DNA of 44,097 nucleotides from Alphaproteobacteria bacterium (lineage in GTDB: Bacteria > Pseudomonadota > Alphaproteobacteria > RUG11792), in contig JAFUQI010000024.1 in the NCBI GenBank assembly GCA_017481035.1, forward strand, positions 1-44,097, written 5' to 3'. Of this stretch, positions 9,111-17,774 are shown in pieces. A program made the position numbers and the translations under genes. The notes under the pieces are model-generated. The model saw only the letters and a program-made list of their open reading frames with translations. It was not told the origin of the DNA and ran no database searches. How positions within the stretch are numbered: the first letter of the stretch is position 1; each line of letters opens with the position of its first letter.

Positions 9111-10691
9111 TTATGAGAATATTATTTTGTTAACTGCCTTATCTACATGACTCATGTCCTGTGACTCATTTCCTGAATCATTGCACCTATATCTGTATCG
9201 TTTTGCTCTTGCCGCCTGATTCTGATCTTGATCCGTTCTCCAGCTCGGCCCATCAGGGTTATCCCAGTCTATACAATCATACATGTATATATCATCATAA
9301 CAGCCATCGTCTTCTTCAGGGTATACATATTGTATATGTATATTGTCCGCTTTATCTTTGTTTTTCTTAATAATATCTTGTTTATATAACTCGTTTGCTT
9401 TATCTATAATTTTATTGGCTTGTTCTGTTGTGTATGCTTTTTTGATATCTGCATATTCTATCCAAACTTTGTCCCTTTGGTTTGTCTTTTCATATATGTC
9501 TGTAATTCCAAGTTGTTCGCATGATTCAATGATACAGTTGCTTAAACGGTCTCCATAATATCCTTCACCTATATTACTTTTTTGATATTTTTTGTCTTCA
9601 TAAATTTGCTTTGCTTTTTCAATAATTTCTGTAAAGCGATCTGGATATGCTTCGTTGATATCTTGTTCGGAATATATAGGGTATTGATTTCCCTTATTTA
9701 TTTTATCCTTGTAATTATTAAAACCAAGTTCTTTGCATGCTTTGTCTATAAAGTAATTTTCCTCAGCCTTGCTCATGCGTGCTGGCTTCACATGTTTATC
9801 TGCTCTATCAGCAAAACTAAAATGCGTTATTTCATGTTCTAAAGGCGTTAATGCTAACGCTAGTTCATTTTGAGTAATTTTTCGTTCATTGCCATTATTC
9901 ATTATGACTTTTATTTGTGTTAGATTGTCACAGCCATGAAGGCTTCCTTGTTCGAGCTTTGTATCGTTTGAGATAGCTATTCGTACGAGATTTTTGTTAT
10001 CACTTATTCTTCCTGCAAATAGTGATGGCATTTCAAGTGGAAGCGATATTTCATTTAAACCAAATCCACTGTGTATATGTGGTATATCACCTAGTTTAGT
10101 GTTATCAAATTTGAAGCTTACCCAATCATTATAAAATAAATAATCAAACTGACCGCTTCCAGTTTTATTTGTTTGTAAATTTCTAACTTGCAAGTAGTCA
10201 AACATTTTGTCATTTAAGTTTGAAATATTATCAGGAGGTATAAAGGACAAAAGTTCTCCTGCATTTAGTGGTAAAGCAAAGCTCGATAATTTTGTGTGAG
10301 TTTCGTAACTTAATGGAACTTTGTGTAAGTCTAAAACAAACTTGTATCCTGGTTCGTTCTTTAGTTGATTCAAAGCAATATCAAGTTCTCGTTCATCCTT
10401 TGGACTTAATACATATATATTTTGTGTGCCATAATCTAAGCTTTGTTTTTGAAAGTTAAAGAAGCTAATATTTTTTCTTATCCGTGAGTAATTTATATAC
10501 CCATTTCCTTCGTTTCCAAACTCAAAATCGTGAATAGTTCTTTGGTATACATATTGCTTTGTTGGATCTGGATCTTCAATTTTTATTATTGAATTAGTTA
10601 GATCATTCAGCACGACAACATCGTCTTGCGCTGCGATAATATTAGTTATTGTTGCAAAAATAGGAACAAATAAAAATAAATTTTTAAACAT
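9111..10691 (-). CDS. Secreted protein of unknown function with LRR_5-like segment and C-x8-C motif
   Basis: 526 residues with an N-terminal signal peptide (MFKNLFLFVPIFATITNIIA, then AQDD). The first half has a BspA-type leucine-rich-repeat flavour in LEQGSLHGCDNLTQIKVI, preceded by similar LPLEMPSLFAG and NLVRIAIS blocks. The second half holds two related 55-60 residue units, one starting FIDKACKELGFNNYKDK and the other LSNCIIESCEQLGITDIYEK, each ending in a helix of the IIEKAKQIYEDKK type. Near the C-terminus C464 and C473 bracket YDDIYMYD, a Tyr/Asp-rich C-x8-C motif also found just after the signal peptides of the proteins at 34157 and 38622. I do not recognise the whole protein. A surface or secreted host-interaction role is only inference. 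Confidence 0.6.
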   Translation of the reverse strand: MFKNLFLFVPIFATITNIIAAQDDVVVLNDLTNSIIKIEDPDPTKQYVYQRTIHDFEFGNEGNGYINYSRIRKNISFFNFQKQSLDYGTQNIYVLSPKDERELDIALNQLKNEPGYKFVLDLHKVPLSYETHTKLSSFALPLNAGELLSFIPPDNISNLNDKMFDYLQVRNLQTNKTGSGQFDYLFYNDWVSFKFDNTKLGDIPHIHSGFGLNEISLPLEMPSLFAGRISDNKNLVRIAISNDTKLEQGSLHGCDNLTQIKVIMNNGNERKITQNELALALTPLEHEITHFSFADRADKHVKPARMSKAEENYFIDKACKELGFNNYKDKINKGNQYPIYSEQDINEAYPDRFTEIIEKAKQIYEDKKYQKSNIGEGYYGDRLSNCIIESCEQLGITDIYEKTNQRDKVWIEYADIKKAYTTEQANKIIDKANELYKQDIIKKNKDKADNIHIQYVYPEEDDGCYDDIYMYDCIDWDNPDGPSWRTDQDQNQAARAKRYRYRCNDSGNESQDMSHVDKAVNKIIFS

Positions 10692-10770
10692 TATTCACTC
10701 TTATGTATTCATACATTGTCATTTTATATACTCTCACATTATTAATATGTAGTATATCTTTTTGTGTTGA

Positions 10771-11076
10771 TCAATCTTTATGTTGTATAGCTTTAAATGG
10801 ACAAATATTTTTACAAAGATCACAACATGCACATAATTCACTTATTATTTCTATTTTGTTTGTTTTTGTTTTAATTGCTCTGCTTGGGCATATTGCAACA
10901 CATAACTTGCAAGAGACACATTTATCTCTGTTTACAACATACAGTGTTCTTGAACGTTCTGTATGTTTTATATTGTCAATATCTATTGTGACTGGTTTAG
11001 TGAAAATTTTCTTTATAGTTAATGCTATTGCTTTTACAATATCAATAAGTAAAAATTTCTTAATTTTATTTTTCAT
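10771..11076 (-). CDS. Short NuoI-like 2[4Fe-4S] ferredoxin subunit
   Basis: A 101-residue protein with an N-terminal FLLIDIVKAIALTIKKIFTK helix and VTID stretch that match the start of NuoI (complex I, 23 kDa). Two perfect C-x2-C-x2-C-x3-CP clusters follow: CVSCKLCVAICP and CACCDLCKNICP. NuoI is normally about 160 residues; here the linker between the N-terminal region and the first cluster and the C-terminal tail are missing. It could be a reduced NuoI or a NuoI-like ferredoxin of a related membrane complex. Its start overlaps the end of the upstream transporter by 11 bases, suggesting coupling. A similarly shortened NuoN lies at 36.9-37.8 kb. Confidence 0.65.
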   Translation of the reverse strand: MKNKIKKFLLIDIVKAIALTIKKIFTKPVTIDIDNIKHTERSRTLYVVNRDKCVSCKLCVAICPSRAIKTKTNKIEIISELCACCDLCKNICPFKAIQHKD

Positions 11077-11941
11077 TTTGTTTATCTGATTTTATAGTTA
11101 TCAATGTGCCAATAATAATAAACGTTGATCCAAGCAAAGTTATTAATTCAGGAATCTGACCAAAAAAAGAATATCCAAAAATCATAGCAAATGGAAGTTC
11201 TGTGTATCTTATTGGATTAATGTTTGATGCTGTGGTTGCTCTATATGCTAAAAAGATAAATAGTTGTATTAAATTTGCTCCAAGTCCTAGCATAAATATA
11301 AAGAACATTTCTTTAACATTTGGAGCCTTCCAAACAAAAGGCAGAAAAACCAACATTACCAAAGACGAATACAAACCAAAGTAAAATAGCATAGTTAATG
11401 TATTTTCTTTTTTATCAACCATACGCTTTATTATTATATTGCTAATTGCAAATAACATTGCCGCTATAGCCGGTACGACTGCATTTATATTAATATTTGA
11501 TGCATTTGGTTTAAACATTATTACAAGTCCTATAAATCCGAATATAGTAGCGATTATAGATCTTTTAGAAATTTTTTCTTTAAGGCATATCGCAGCTAAT
11601 GGCAACATAAAAAAAGCTTCACAAAAAAGAATAGTCGTATTTTCTGCAAGCGGCATAATACCAACGCTAAGACAGCACAAAGCTAAAGCGATGCTTCCTA
11701 TTACTCCTCTTCCTAAATGCTGTTTATGCATATTAGTTTTAAAGAACTTTTTTCCAAAAATAAGCATTGGAAAGAAAACCAAAACCGTTGAAATTGAAAA
11801 TCTGAAAAATGCCACCTCAACAAAATGAAGTCTTTCGCCAAGATACCTGGCAGCAACATCATTAAGCGCCCCTGTCAAATATATCAAGATTGCATAAAAT
11901 ATTCCTTGTTTTGTTCCCTTTTCTTTAAACCAAGAAAGCAT
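11066..11941 (-). CDS. DMT/EamA transporter, probable S-adenosylmethionine importer
   Basis: About 291 residues with ten hydrophobic segments arranged as two EamA repeats. The N-terminal block NDVAARYLGERLHFVEVAFF followed by RFSISTVLVFFP closely resembles the Rickettsia S-adenosylmethionine transporter (NDVMSKYLGTRLHSFEVAFF). That importer lets intracellular bacteria take SAM from the host cytosol. The second repeat ends with NPIRYTELPFAMIFGYSFFG, again similar to the YRYLELV region of that family. The start is uncertain: the frame is open to a TTG at 12028 and has ATGs at 11980 and 11941, none with a good ribosome site. The last gives the family N-terminal length. Substrate assignment is by remembered similarity. 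Confidence 0.7.
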   Translation of the reverse strand: MLSWFKEKGTKQGIFYAILIYLTGALNDVAARYLGERLHFVEVAFFRFSISTVLVFFPMLIFGKKFFKTNMHKQHLGRGVIGSIALALCCLSVGIMPLAENTTILFCEAFFMLPLAAICLKEKISKRSIIATIFGFIGLVIMFKPNASNININAVVPAIAAMLFAISNIIIKRMVDKKENTLTMLFYFGLYSSLVMLVFLPFVWKAPNVKEMFFIFMLGLGANLIQLFIFLAYRATTASNINPIRYTELPFAMIFGYSFFGQIPELITLLGSTFIIIGTLITIKSDKQNEK

Positions 11942-12185
11942 GTTATTAAAAAAAATATATTTATCGAAGTATTGTAACATTTTGAGATATGTTTTTCTAG
12001 ATTGTCTTTTTAATAAAGGCACTTGCAAGTATCATAACAACTAATAAATTATTAGTAACAAGTGAGGCGGTTACAGTAGTAGTAAGTTAACTGCAGTATA
12101 ATAAACAATATTGTATCCAGTATTTGTAATAACATATAGAACATTACGCAATATGTTGAACACAGATTCGTAGAAGATAATATTT

Positions 12186-12223
12186 AAGCAGGCGGCGTCA
12201 CGCGCAATCCACACAACCTGCTT
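12186..12223. repeat. GC-rich palindromic element (degenerate copy)
   Basis: AAGCAGG (12186-12192) pairs with CCTGCTT (12217-12223) around a GGCGTCACGCGC-like centre. It belongs to the AAGCAGGCGGC...GCCGCCTGCTT family seen at 21.5, 22.4, 22.5, 30.0, 30.4, 30.6 and 43.8 kb. Nothing else is recognisable in the 12029-12318 gap. Confidence 0.7.
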
Positions 12224-12318
12224 ATGAGCAATACAATAACGACAATAAGTTTAATTAGCACAGTTATTTGTATAATAAAAAACTCTATTTTAAACTTAGT
12301 TCAACTGTATCTGTATGC

Positions 12319-12882
12319 TTACCATTTCTTACGTTTGGAGTGATTTTTTTTAACCTTCTTTTTGTGTTTTATGTTTGTCGCTGTTTGCTTTGGTTTTGAT
12401 TCTTGTTCTTTCTTTTTATAGCTTATTGTATTACTTTTTTGTGTTGTTATGTTATGAACAAGTTGTTGTAAAAGATTTAATGATTTTTTTGTATTTAATG
12501 TGCTTGCAAACAAAGTATCTTGGCTGTTTAACAGTTGCATCCAGATAGTCTTTTTTTCATATGAAATTTGTTCAAGATAGGACATAAACAAGCCTTGATC
12601 AGATTCCATATGCTGAATTTTTTCATTTTTGCTTTCAAGCTCATCTAAGAGATAGTCTATTGTTCCTTGTTTATAACTTAAATCATCTTCTAATTTATAT
12701 ACGTTTTCTTTTATAGCTTCATTTTCTTCACGTAAAATTTGATTTTGATCGATAAGGTGAGTTATGCATTTAGTTAAATGATCTTGTATTTGATATTGCT
12801 CGTTTTTTGGAGAATTATAGTCAGAGGCCAAAAGAACGTTTGATGAAACAACGATTGCTAATGCGAGTTTGATAAATTTCAT
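12319..12882 (-). CDS. Secreted coiled-coil protein with basic tail
   Basis: 187 residues with a signal peptide (MKFIKLALAIVVSSNVLLAS). Residues of about 30-105 form a long charged helix with heptad character (LREENEAIKENVYKLEDDLS, then ELESKNEKIQHMES), predicted coiled coil. The last 30 residues are extremely lysine-rich (KHKKKVKKNHSKRKKW), unusual for a periplasmic protein and suggestive of nucleic-acid or anionic-polymer binding. No family is recognised and no ribosome site stands out. It has no operon partner; the transporter upstream of the gap is on the same strand but about 290 bases away. Confidence 0.6.
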   Translation of the reverse strand: MKFIKLALAIVVSSNVLLASDYNSPKNEQYQIQDHLTKCITHLIDQNQILREENEAIKENVYKLEDDLSYKQGTIDYLLDELESKNEKIQHMESDQGLFMSYLEQISYEKKTIWMQLLNSQDTLFASTLNTKKSLNLLQQLVHNITTQKSNTISYKKKEQESKPKQTATNIKHKKKVKKNHSKRKKW

Positions 12883-13221
12883 AAAAATAGTAAAAATATA
12901 CGCTCATATATAGTTTCTCTAAAAGTAAATCGTTTTTCAATATATTGCTCTGCCGTCATTTAATGTTTTTTGCAAAAAAAATATAATTTAATTTTTTTTG
13001 TTAAAAAGTCTTGACTTTTTGTAGAGTTGTATATAGTATCGCCAGCAGACTTAAAAAAACAAGTAGAATCATTATAGCCATTCTACATATAACTTATAAT
13101 GGATGTTGTTTGTTGATAATAATAATTGGAAAAGCTATAAACTTATTGCTTGTTAGAATGATTGCGACCATGCCGAATGAAAACTTGAAAAAGAATAACT
13201 TTTACTATATCATATAGGAGT
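12883..13221. other. Noncoding gap before tRNA-Arg
   Basis: No convincing gene. It contains the inverted repeat AAAAAGTC-TT-GACTTTTT at 13003-13020 and a promoter at 13011-13039. A 68-codon frame starting from TTG at 13011 lacks a ribosome site and shows no family likeness. Confidence 0.5.
13011..13039 (+). promoter_or_regulatory. Promoter upstream of tRNA-Arg
   Basis: TTGACT (13011-13016), 17-base spacer, TAGTAT (13034-13039). The -35 overlaps the right arm of an 8-bp inverted repeat (13003-13020), a possible operator. The tRNA begins 180 bases downstream, leaving room for a long leader or a small RNA. Confidence 0.45.
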
Positions 13222-13298
13222 GTCTTCGTAGCTCAGATGGATAGAGCGTAGGATTCCTAATCCTGAGGCCGTGGGTTCGAATCCCGCCGGGGACACCA
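13222..13298 (+). tRNA. tRNA-Arg (CCT)
   Basis: Cloverleaf with acceptor GTCTTCG/CGGGGAC, anticodon loop TTCCTAA giving CCT, T-arm GTGGG-TTCGAAT-CCCGC, and encoded CCA (13296-13298). The 3' part from 13257 is antisense to the last codons of waaA. Confidence 0.96.
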
Positions 13299-14525
13299 TG
13301 ACTTAACCGTTTCACTCCATATATTTTCGAAATCTATTTCTTTGTTTCGCTGCGTTGGCTTTATAAATGAACATTTAACAAATCTATATATTTCATCCGA
13401 AGTTGTTGCTATGACGCATACATCTTGCACATACGCATAGATATCTATAAAATTTTCAATGTATTTACCAGTAGCAACAGTGCATCCAGATTTAATAGGT
13501 TCAAGTATATTGTGCCCGCCGATCCCAGGAATCAAAGATCCGCATACATGAACTACTTTTGCAACTTCAAAATAATCACCTAGTTTTCCTATTTGGTCAA
13601 CAATTAGAATGCCTGATTCTATGTTATATATATTTGATATATTGCTATGAAGCTCATATTTTATGTTGTTTTGTATACACAATTTTTCAAGCTCCTCTAC
13701 CCTTGACGGATGTCTTATGGCGATTATTGTAAGAATATCATTAAATTCATCTTCAAGTTTTTTATGTGTTTCAATTATAATTTCTTCTTCACCTTTATGT
13801 GTGCTAACAGCCATCCAAACTCTTAAATTTTTAATTTTAGATTTTATAAGTTCAACTGTTTTTGCATTATGTTCTAATTTTGATGCAAGTGTTTTCATAT
13901 TAGGAAGAACACTAACGTTCTTTCCACCGAGCTTTATAACGTGATCTCGAACATCTTTTGATGGAGCATATATATTATCAAATAGTGAAAAAGGCTTTAT
14001 TCCAAAAATCTTATTTATGAAACACATACGTTTTAAAGACTTACTAGATATCCTAACATTCAGTAAATTTACTTCGATATGTTTTTTTCTTAATATTGAC
14101 AGTATATTTGGCCATATCTCTGATTCTATAAAAAAAACTTTTTCTGGCTTCCAGTAATCTACAAATCGCTTTGCCCAACAATATATGTCAAATGGCATAT
14201 ATTGATGAATAACCTCATTATCAAGTCTTGTTTGAACAATTTGAGCGGATGTCTTTGTTGTTGTTGTAAATAGAATATTTAGTTCAGGACACTCTTTCTT
14301 TAACATCCTCACTATCGGAATTGCTGAAATACTTTCACCAACACTCACAGCATGTATCCAGAATATTTTTCCATGTGGACGAGCTTTTGAAGGCTTGCCA
14401 AATCGTTCTACATATCTGTCTCTATCCTCTAGGCCAACATTTATCCTTTTTTTTACATAGATTCTAACAATTGGAGATATAAGTAATGAGAGAATCCGCA
14501 ACATAAAAAACTTGCTTGGAAGCAT
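13257..14525 (-). CDS. waaA: 3-deoxy-D-manno-octulosonic acid transferase
   Basis: Transfers Kdo from CMP-Kdo to lipid A precursor at the cytoplasmic face of the inner membrane, so the organism should make at least a Kdo-lipid A. GT30 landmarks are ERFGKPSKARPHG, IFWIHAVSVGES (catalytic Glu region), FTTTTKTSAQ, HQYMPFDIY, FFIESEIWPN, and a C-terminal GT-B half with HVCGSLIPGIGGHNILEPI. Length is normal at 422 residues including the tail. The last residues, CPRRDSNPRPQD, are read from the antisense of tRNA-Arg, so the stop codon lies inside the tRNA gene. The original stop has probably been lost, extending the protein by about a dozen residues. It is divergent from murE with 54 bases between starts. 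Confidence 0.93.
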   Translation of the reverse strand: MLPSKFFMLRILSLLISPIVRIYVKKRINVGLEDRDRYVERFGKPSKARPHGKIFWIHAVSVGESISAIPIVRMLKKECPELNILFTTTTKTSAQIVQTRLDNEVIHQYMPFDIYCWAKRFVDYWKPEKVFFIESEIWPNILSILRKKHIEVNLLNVRISSKSLKRMCFINKIFGIKPFSLFDNIYAPSKDVRDHVIKLGGKNVSVLPNMKTLASKLEHNAKTVELIKSKIKNLRVWMAVSTHKGEEEIIIETHKKLEDEFNDILTIIAIRHPSRVEELEKLCIQNNIKYELHSNISNIYNIESGILIVDQIGKLGDYFEVAKVVHVCGSLIPGIGGHNILEPIKSGCTVATGKYIENFIDIYAYVQDVCVIATTSDEIYRFVKCSFIKPTQRNKEIDFENIWSETVKSWCPRRDSNPRPQD

Positions 14526-14538
14526 TGTTGTTACATTT

Positions 14539-14550
14539 TATAATATTATA
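14539..14550. promoter_or_regulatory. Palindromic double -10 box between waaA and murE
   Basis: TATAATATTATA reads TATAAT on both strands and sits 14 bases from the waaA start and 30 bases from the murE start. Clear -35 boxes are not visible, so bidirectional promoter use is a suggestion only. Confidence 0.3.
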
Positions 14551-14579
14551 GCCAACAATTTCAAAGAAAGAATTATGAA

Positions 14580-15956
14580 ATGCCAGATATAAAAACAAAC
14601 TCAAAACTTGTAAAGCCAGGAGATATCTTTATAGCTATTAATTGCAAGGATTCAGAACAACATATATCTGAAGCCTTTAAAAATGGAGCAAGGTTAGTAT
14701 TTGCAGAACAATCAGATAATTCAACAGTAGAAATTGTAAAGGACGCAAGATTGTTAGTTTCAGTATTTGCCTCAATAAAGTACAACAATTCACCAAATTG
14801 CTGTGTTGCAATCACAGGCACTAATGGAAAAAGCTCTGTTGCACATTTTTTACGACAGATTTGGTGTTATTCAAAATTAAATGCGGCTAGCTTAGGTACT
14901 CTTGGATTATTCGTTGGTGACAATAAGTTCGAATCAAGCGAATTAAATATACCAAGCTTAACAACTCCCGATTCATTAACTCTTCATAAAATACTAAACT
15001 ATATTGCATCAAAAAATATAAATCACTTCGTATTTGAAGCATCAAGTCACGCGCTTGATCAAAAGCGTCTTCATAGCGTCAAACTTTCTGCAGCAGCGTT
15101 TACAAATTTTGCATCCGATCATATGGACTATCACAAAACTTCAGAACATTATATGGAATCAAAGTTAAAGCTATTTAATGAGATCCTACCCAACAACAAG
15201 CCAGCGATTTTTTCATTAGATCATCAAGAAATTTCAAATAGAATACGTCAGGTTAACAGTAACCATATAACGTTTGGATTAAGTAATAAAAACTTTATTA
15301 GTGCAAAAATTAAACATAGCTCGAGTTCATCGACTGTTATTGATCTAAATATAGGGAATGACAAGTTTTTCGATATATCTCTTAAACTTATCGGTGAGTT
15401 TCAAGTTATGAATATTCTATGTGCTTGCGCTATTGCGTATGCAACAGGGGTTTCAATTGATAATATAATTTCTACGTTACCAATATTAAAACCTCTCACC
15501 GGACGTATGGAACATGTGTCTGCCTATAATGACACTGATATATTTGTTGACTTTGCACATACTGCAGATGGGATAAATGTAGCTCTAAAAACATTGCGAG
15601 GAATATGCAAAGGCAGACTTTTCTGTATATTTGGATGTGGAGGCGACAGAGATAAATCTAAGAGATCTGAAATGGGGCAAATTGCAAACAGTTTAGCGGA
15701 TGTAGTAATAGTAACAGACGACAATCCTCGCACAGAAGATCCAGCTAGTATAAGGAAAGAGATTATCAAGCATTGTCCGAAAGCAATTGAAATTGCAGAT
15801 CGTCATGAAGCTATAAAATATGCTATTAACAATCTTGATAAAGGCGATATATTAGTTGTTCTTGGCAAAGGGCATGAGACATACCAAATATACGGTACAG
15901 AAAAGAAATACTTCAATGATACAGAAGTGATCTTAAATTATTGTCATAAAAAATAG
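14580..15956 (+). CDS. murE: UDP-N-acetylmuramoyl-L-alanyl-D-glutamate--2,6-diaminopimelate ligase
   Basis: Adds meso-diaminopimelate to the peptidoglycan precursor in the cytosol, using ATP. Visible are the N-terminal substrate-binding block KLVKPGDIFIAI, the ATP loop GTNGKSS at residues 80-86, FEASSHALDQKRL, the central TGRMEHV, and DDNPRTEDP, where the DNPR motif marks DAP rather than lysine specificity. At 458 residues it is about 20-30 short at the N-terminus compared with the family: the usual first strand and DSR motif are reduced. No in-frame start upstream repairs this. A weak AAAGAAAG precedes the ATG. Two bases after its stop mrdA begins, forming a cell-wall operon. Confidence 0.94.
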   Translation: MPDIKTNSKLVKPGDIFIAINCKDSEQHISEAFKNGARLVFAEQSDNSTVEIVKDARLLVSVFASIKYNNSPNCCVAITGTNGKSSVAHFLRQIWCYSKLNAASLGTLGLFVGDNKFESSELNIPSLTTPDSLTLHKILNYIASKNINHFVFEASSHALDQKRLHSVKLSAAAFTNFASDHMDYHKTSEHYMESKLKLFNEILPNNKPAIFSLDHQEISNRIRQVNSNHITFGLSNKNFISAKIKHSSSSSTVIDLNIGNDKFFDISLKLIGEFQVMNILCACAIAYATGVSIDNIISTLPILKPLTGRMEHVSAYNDTDIFVDFAHTADGINVALKTLRGICKGRLFCIFGCGGDRDKSKRSEMGQIANSLADVVIVTDDNPRTEDPASIRKEIIKHCPKAIEIADRHEAIKYAINNLDKGDILVVLGKGHETYQIYGTEKKYFNDTEVILNYCHKK

Positions 15957-15958
15957 AT

Positions 15959-17773
15959 ATGGCTAAAGAAAAAAACGTTATAACAAAACGATCAGTTATA
16001 TTCACATTTATAGAAGTATTTCTATGCATATTAATACTTGCCAGACTTGTTTTTTTGCAAATATACCAAACTGAAAAATACAAACTTCTTTCTGATAAGA
16101 ATAGAATATCAACACAAATTGTTCTTCCAAATAGAGGAAACTTTATTGATATAAAAGGAAGGGCACTAGCAATAAATAAACTATCGTATTCTGCAGTACT
16201 TAACTTAAAAGAATCTGAGACAGAAAAGCTAAGTAACATAATAGATATTCTTAAGTCAAATTTTCAGATAACAGATTCAGTGTTGCAAATTTTGCATGAA
16301 GAAAATTATAAAATTGGTAATGCAAAAAAACACATTTTAATAAAAGAAAACCTTAACTGGACTGAATTATCTAGATTTTATCTTTTACAATACAAGATAT
16401 CAGGACTGCATATAGATAAATCAGAAAGCAGACATTACTTATATCCGAAAGAGTTTTCCCATATTCTCGGCTATATATCTACACCAACTCAAAAAGATGT
16501 TGAAGAATCTGAGAATAAAGCTCTTTTAATTCCAACAGCAAAAGTTGGAAAAACCGGTTTAGAAAAAGTTTATAACGATGATCTATTTGGTAAGGTTGGA
16601 ATAACTAACATAGAAGTTAATGCAAAACGTCAATTTGTTCGAGACATTGAAAAAATAGAACCTACAAAAGGAAACGATATAAAGCTTACGATAGACATCG
16701 ATCTTCAAAAGAATGTATATGAAATATTGTCATCTCAACATAGTGCTTCATGTGTAGTTTTAGATGTTAACACAGGAGCAATACTTGCTTATGTTTCAGT
16801 ACCTGGCTATGATACAAATATATTTACTAAAAAAATTGCATCAAACGTACTTAAAGAAATATACGACGATCCGTACAAACCATTGATTAATAAGTGTATT
16901 TCTGGCCTATATGCTCCAGGATCTGCATTTAAAATGATAACGGCAATTGCAGCTCTTAGGAAGGGAGTTATTAATCAAAATACAAGATTTCATTGTAATG
17001 GTTGCCTTGAACTTGGGCGTCATAAATTTCACTGTTGGAGATGGAAATATGGAGGACATGGGTTCCTAAATGTTCGCGAAGCTTTGGCTCAATCGTGCGA
17101 CGTATTTTTCTATAATCTTGCAAAACTATTAAAGCCAGAAGAAATATCAGAAGTTGCCAATGATTTTGGACTTGGAGTAATCTCTGGCATAGATCTTCCA
17201 GGGGAAAGATCAGGTCTTATTCCGACAAAGAAATGGAAGAAAGAAAGGTATAAACAATCATGGACAACTGGAGATACATTCAATATGTCTATTGGACAGG
17301 GATATGTTCTTTCAACACCGATTCAGTTGGCATCTATGGCAGCTATATTAGCAAACGGTCAAAAACAAATAAAACCACATTTAGTGCAACGTATATCGGT
17401 AAATGATACTAATACATTAAACTACGATAAAAAACACATAGACATTGTTTTAAAAGGAATGTATGACGTTGTAAACGCATACGGAGGAACAGCCTATAAG
17501 TCAAACTTACTTGAAGAAGGTATTGAATTTTCTGGTAAAACAGGAAGCTCACAAGTTTTTAGAATAACTGAAAAACTTAGGAAGGAAGGAAAAACTGTTT
17601 CTGACGAATATCTCAAGAAGGAGCATGCAGTTTTTGTCGGGTTTGCTCCATCAAAAAATCCAAAAATTGCATTATGCGTTTTAGTTGAACACGGTGGAGG
17701 AGGAGCGAGTACCGCTGCTCCTATAGCCAAAGATATTTTCCTAGTCGCACAAAAATTAGGCTATTTAAAATAA
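15959..17773 (+). CDS. mrdA: Penicillin-binding protein 2 (peptidoglycan transpeptidase)
   Basis: Class B PBP that crosslinks peptidoglycan during elongation with RodA. A single N-terminal membrane anchor (FTFIEVFLCILILARLVFLQ) is followed by the PBP dimerisation domain (PNRGNFIDIKGRALAINKLS, about residues 57-76) and the transpeptidase domain. The active-site motifs are APGSAFK with nucleophile Ser322 and Lys325, the SCD (SxN-type) motif in AQSCDVFFYNLA, and KTG in FSGKTGSSQ. TGDTFNMSIGQGYVLSTPIQ and DLPGERSGLIPTKKWK are hallmarks of PBP2 rather than FtsI. 604 residues is normal. No rodA is adjacent; it follows murE by two bases. Confidence 0.95.
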   Translation: MAKEKNVITKRSVIFTFIEVFLCILILARLVFLQIYQTEKYKLLSDKNRISTQIVLPNRGNFIDIKGRALAINKLSYSAVLNLKESETEKLSNIIDILKSNFQITDSVLQILHEENYKIGNAKKHILIKENLNWTELSRFYLLQYKISGLHIDKSESRHYLYPKEFSHILGYISTPTQKDVEESENKALLIPTAKVGKTGLEKVYNDDLFGKVGITNIEVNAKRQFVRDIEKIEPTKGNDIKLTIDIDLQKNVYEILSSQHSASCVVLDVNTGAILAYVSVPGYDTNIFTKKIASNVLKEIYDDPYKPLINKCISGLYAPGSAFKMITAIAALRKGVINQNTRFHCNGCLELGRHKFHCWRWKYGGHGFLNVREALAQSCDVFFYNLAKLLKPEEISEVANDFGLGVISGIDLPGERSGLIPTKKWKKERYKQSWTTGDTFNMSIGQGYVLSTPIQLASMAAILANGQKQIKPHLVQRISVNDTNTLNYDKKHIDIVLKGMYDVVNAYGGTAYKSNLLEEGIEFSGKTGSSQVFRITEKLRKEGKTVSDEYLKKEHAVFVGFAPSKNPKIALCVLVEHGGGGASTAAPIAKDIFLVAQKLGYLK

Positions 17774-17774
17774 A

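Noticed and set aside
10703-11089. 128-codon hydrophobic plus-strand frame
   Set aside because: It is the complement of the ferredoxin gene whose Cys clusters are unambiguous.
11439-11828. 129-codon plus-strand frame
   Set aside because: Antisense shadow of the EamA transporter.
13011-13217. 68-codon plus-strand frame before tRNA-Arg
   Set aside because: TTG start sits on the -35 of a promoter, no ribosome site, no recognisable features.
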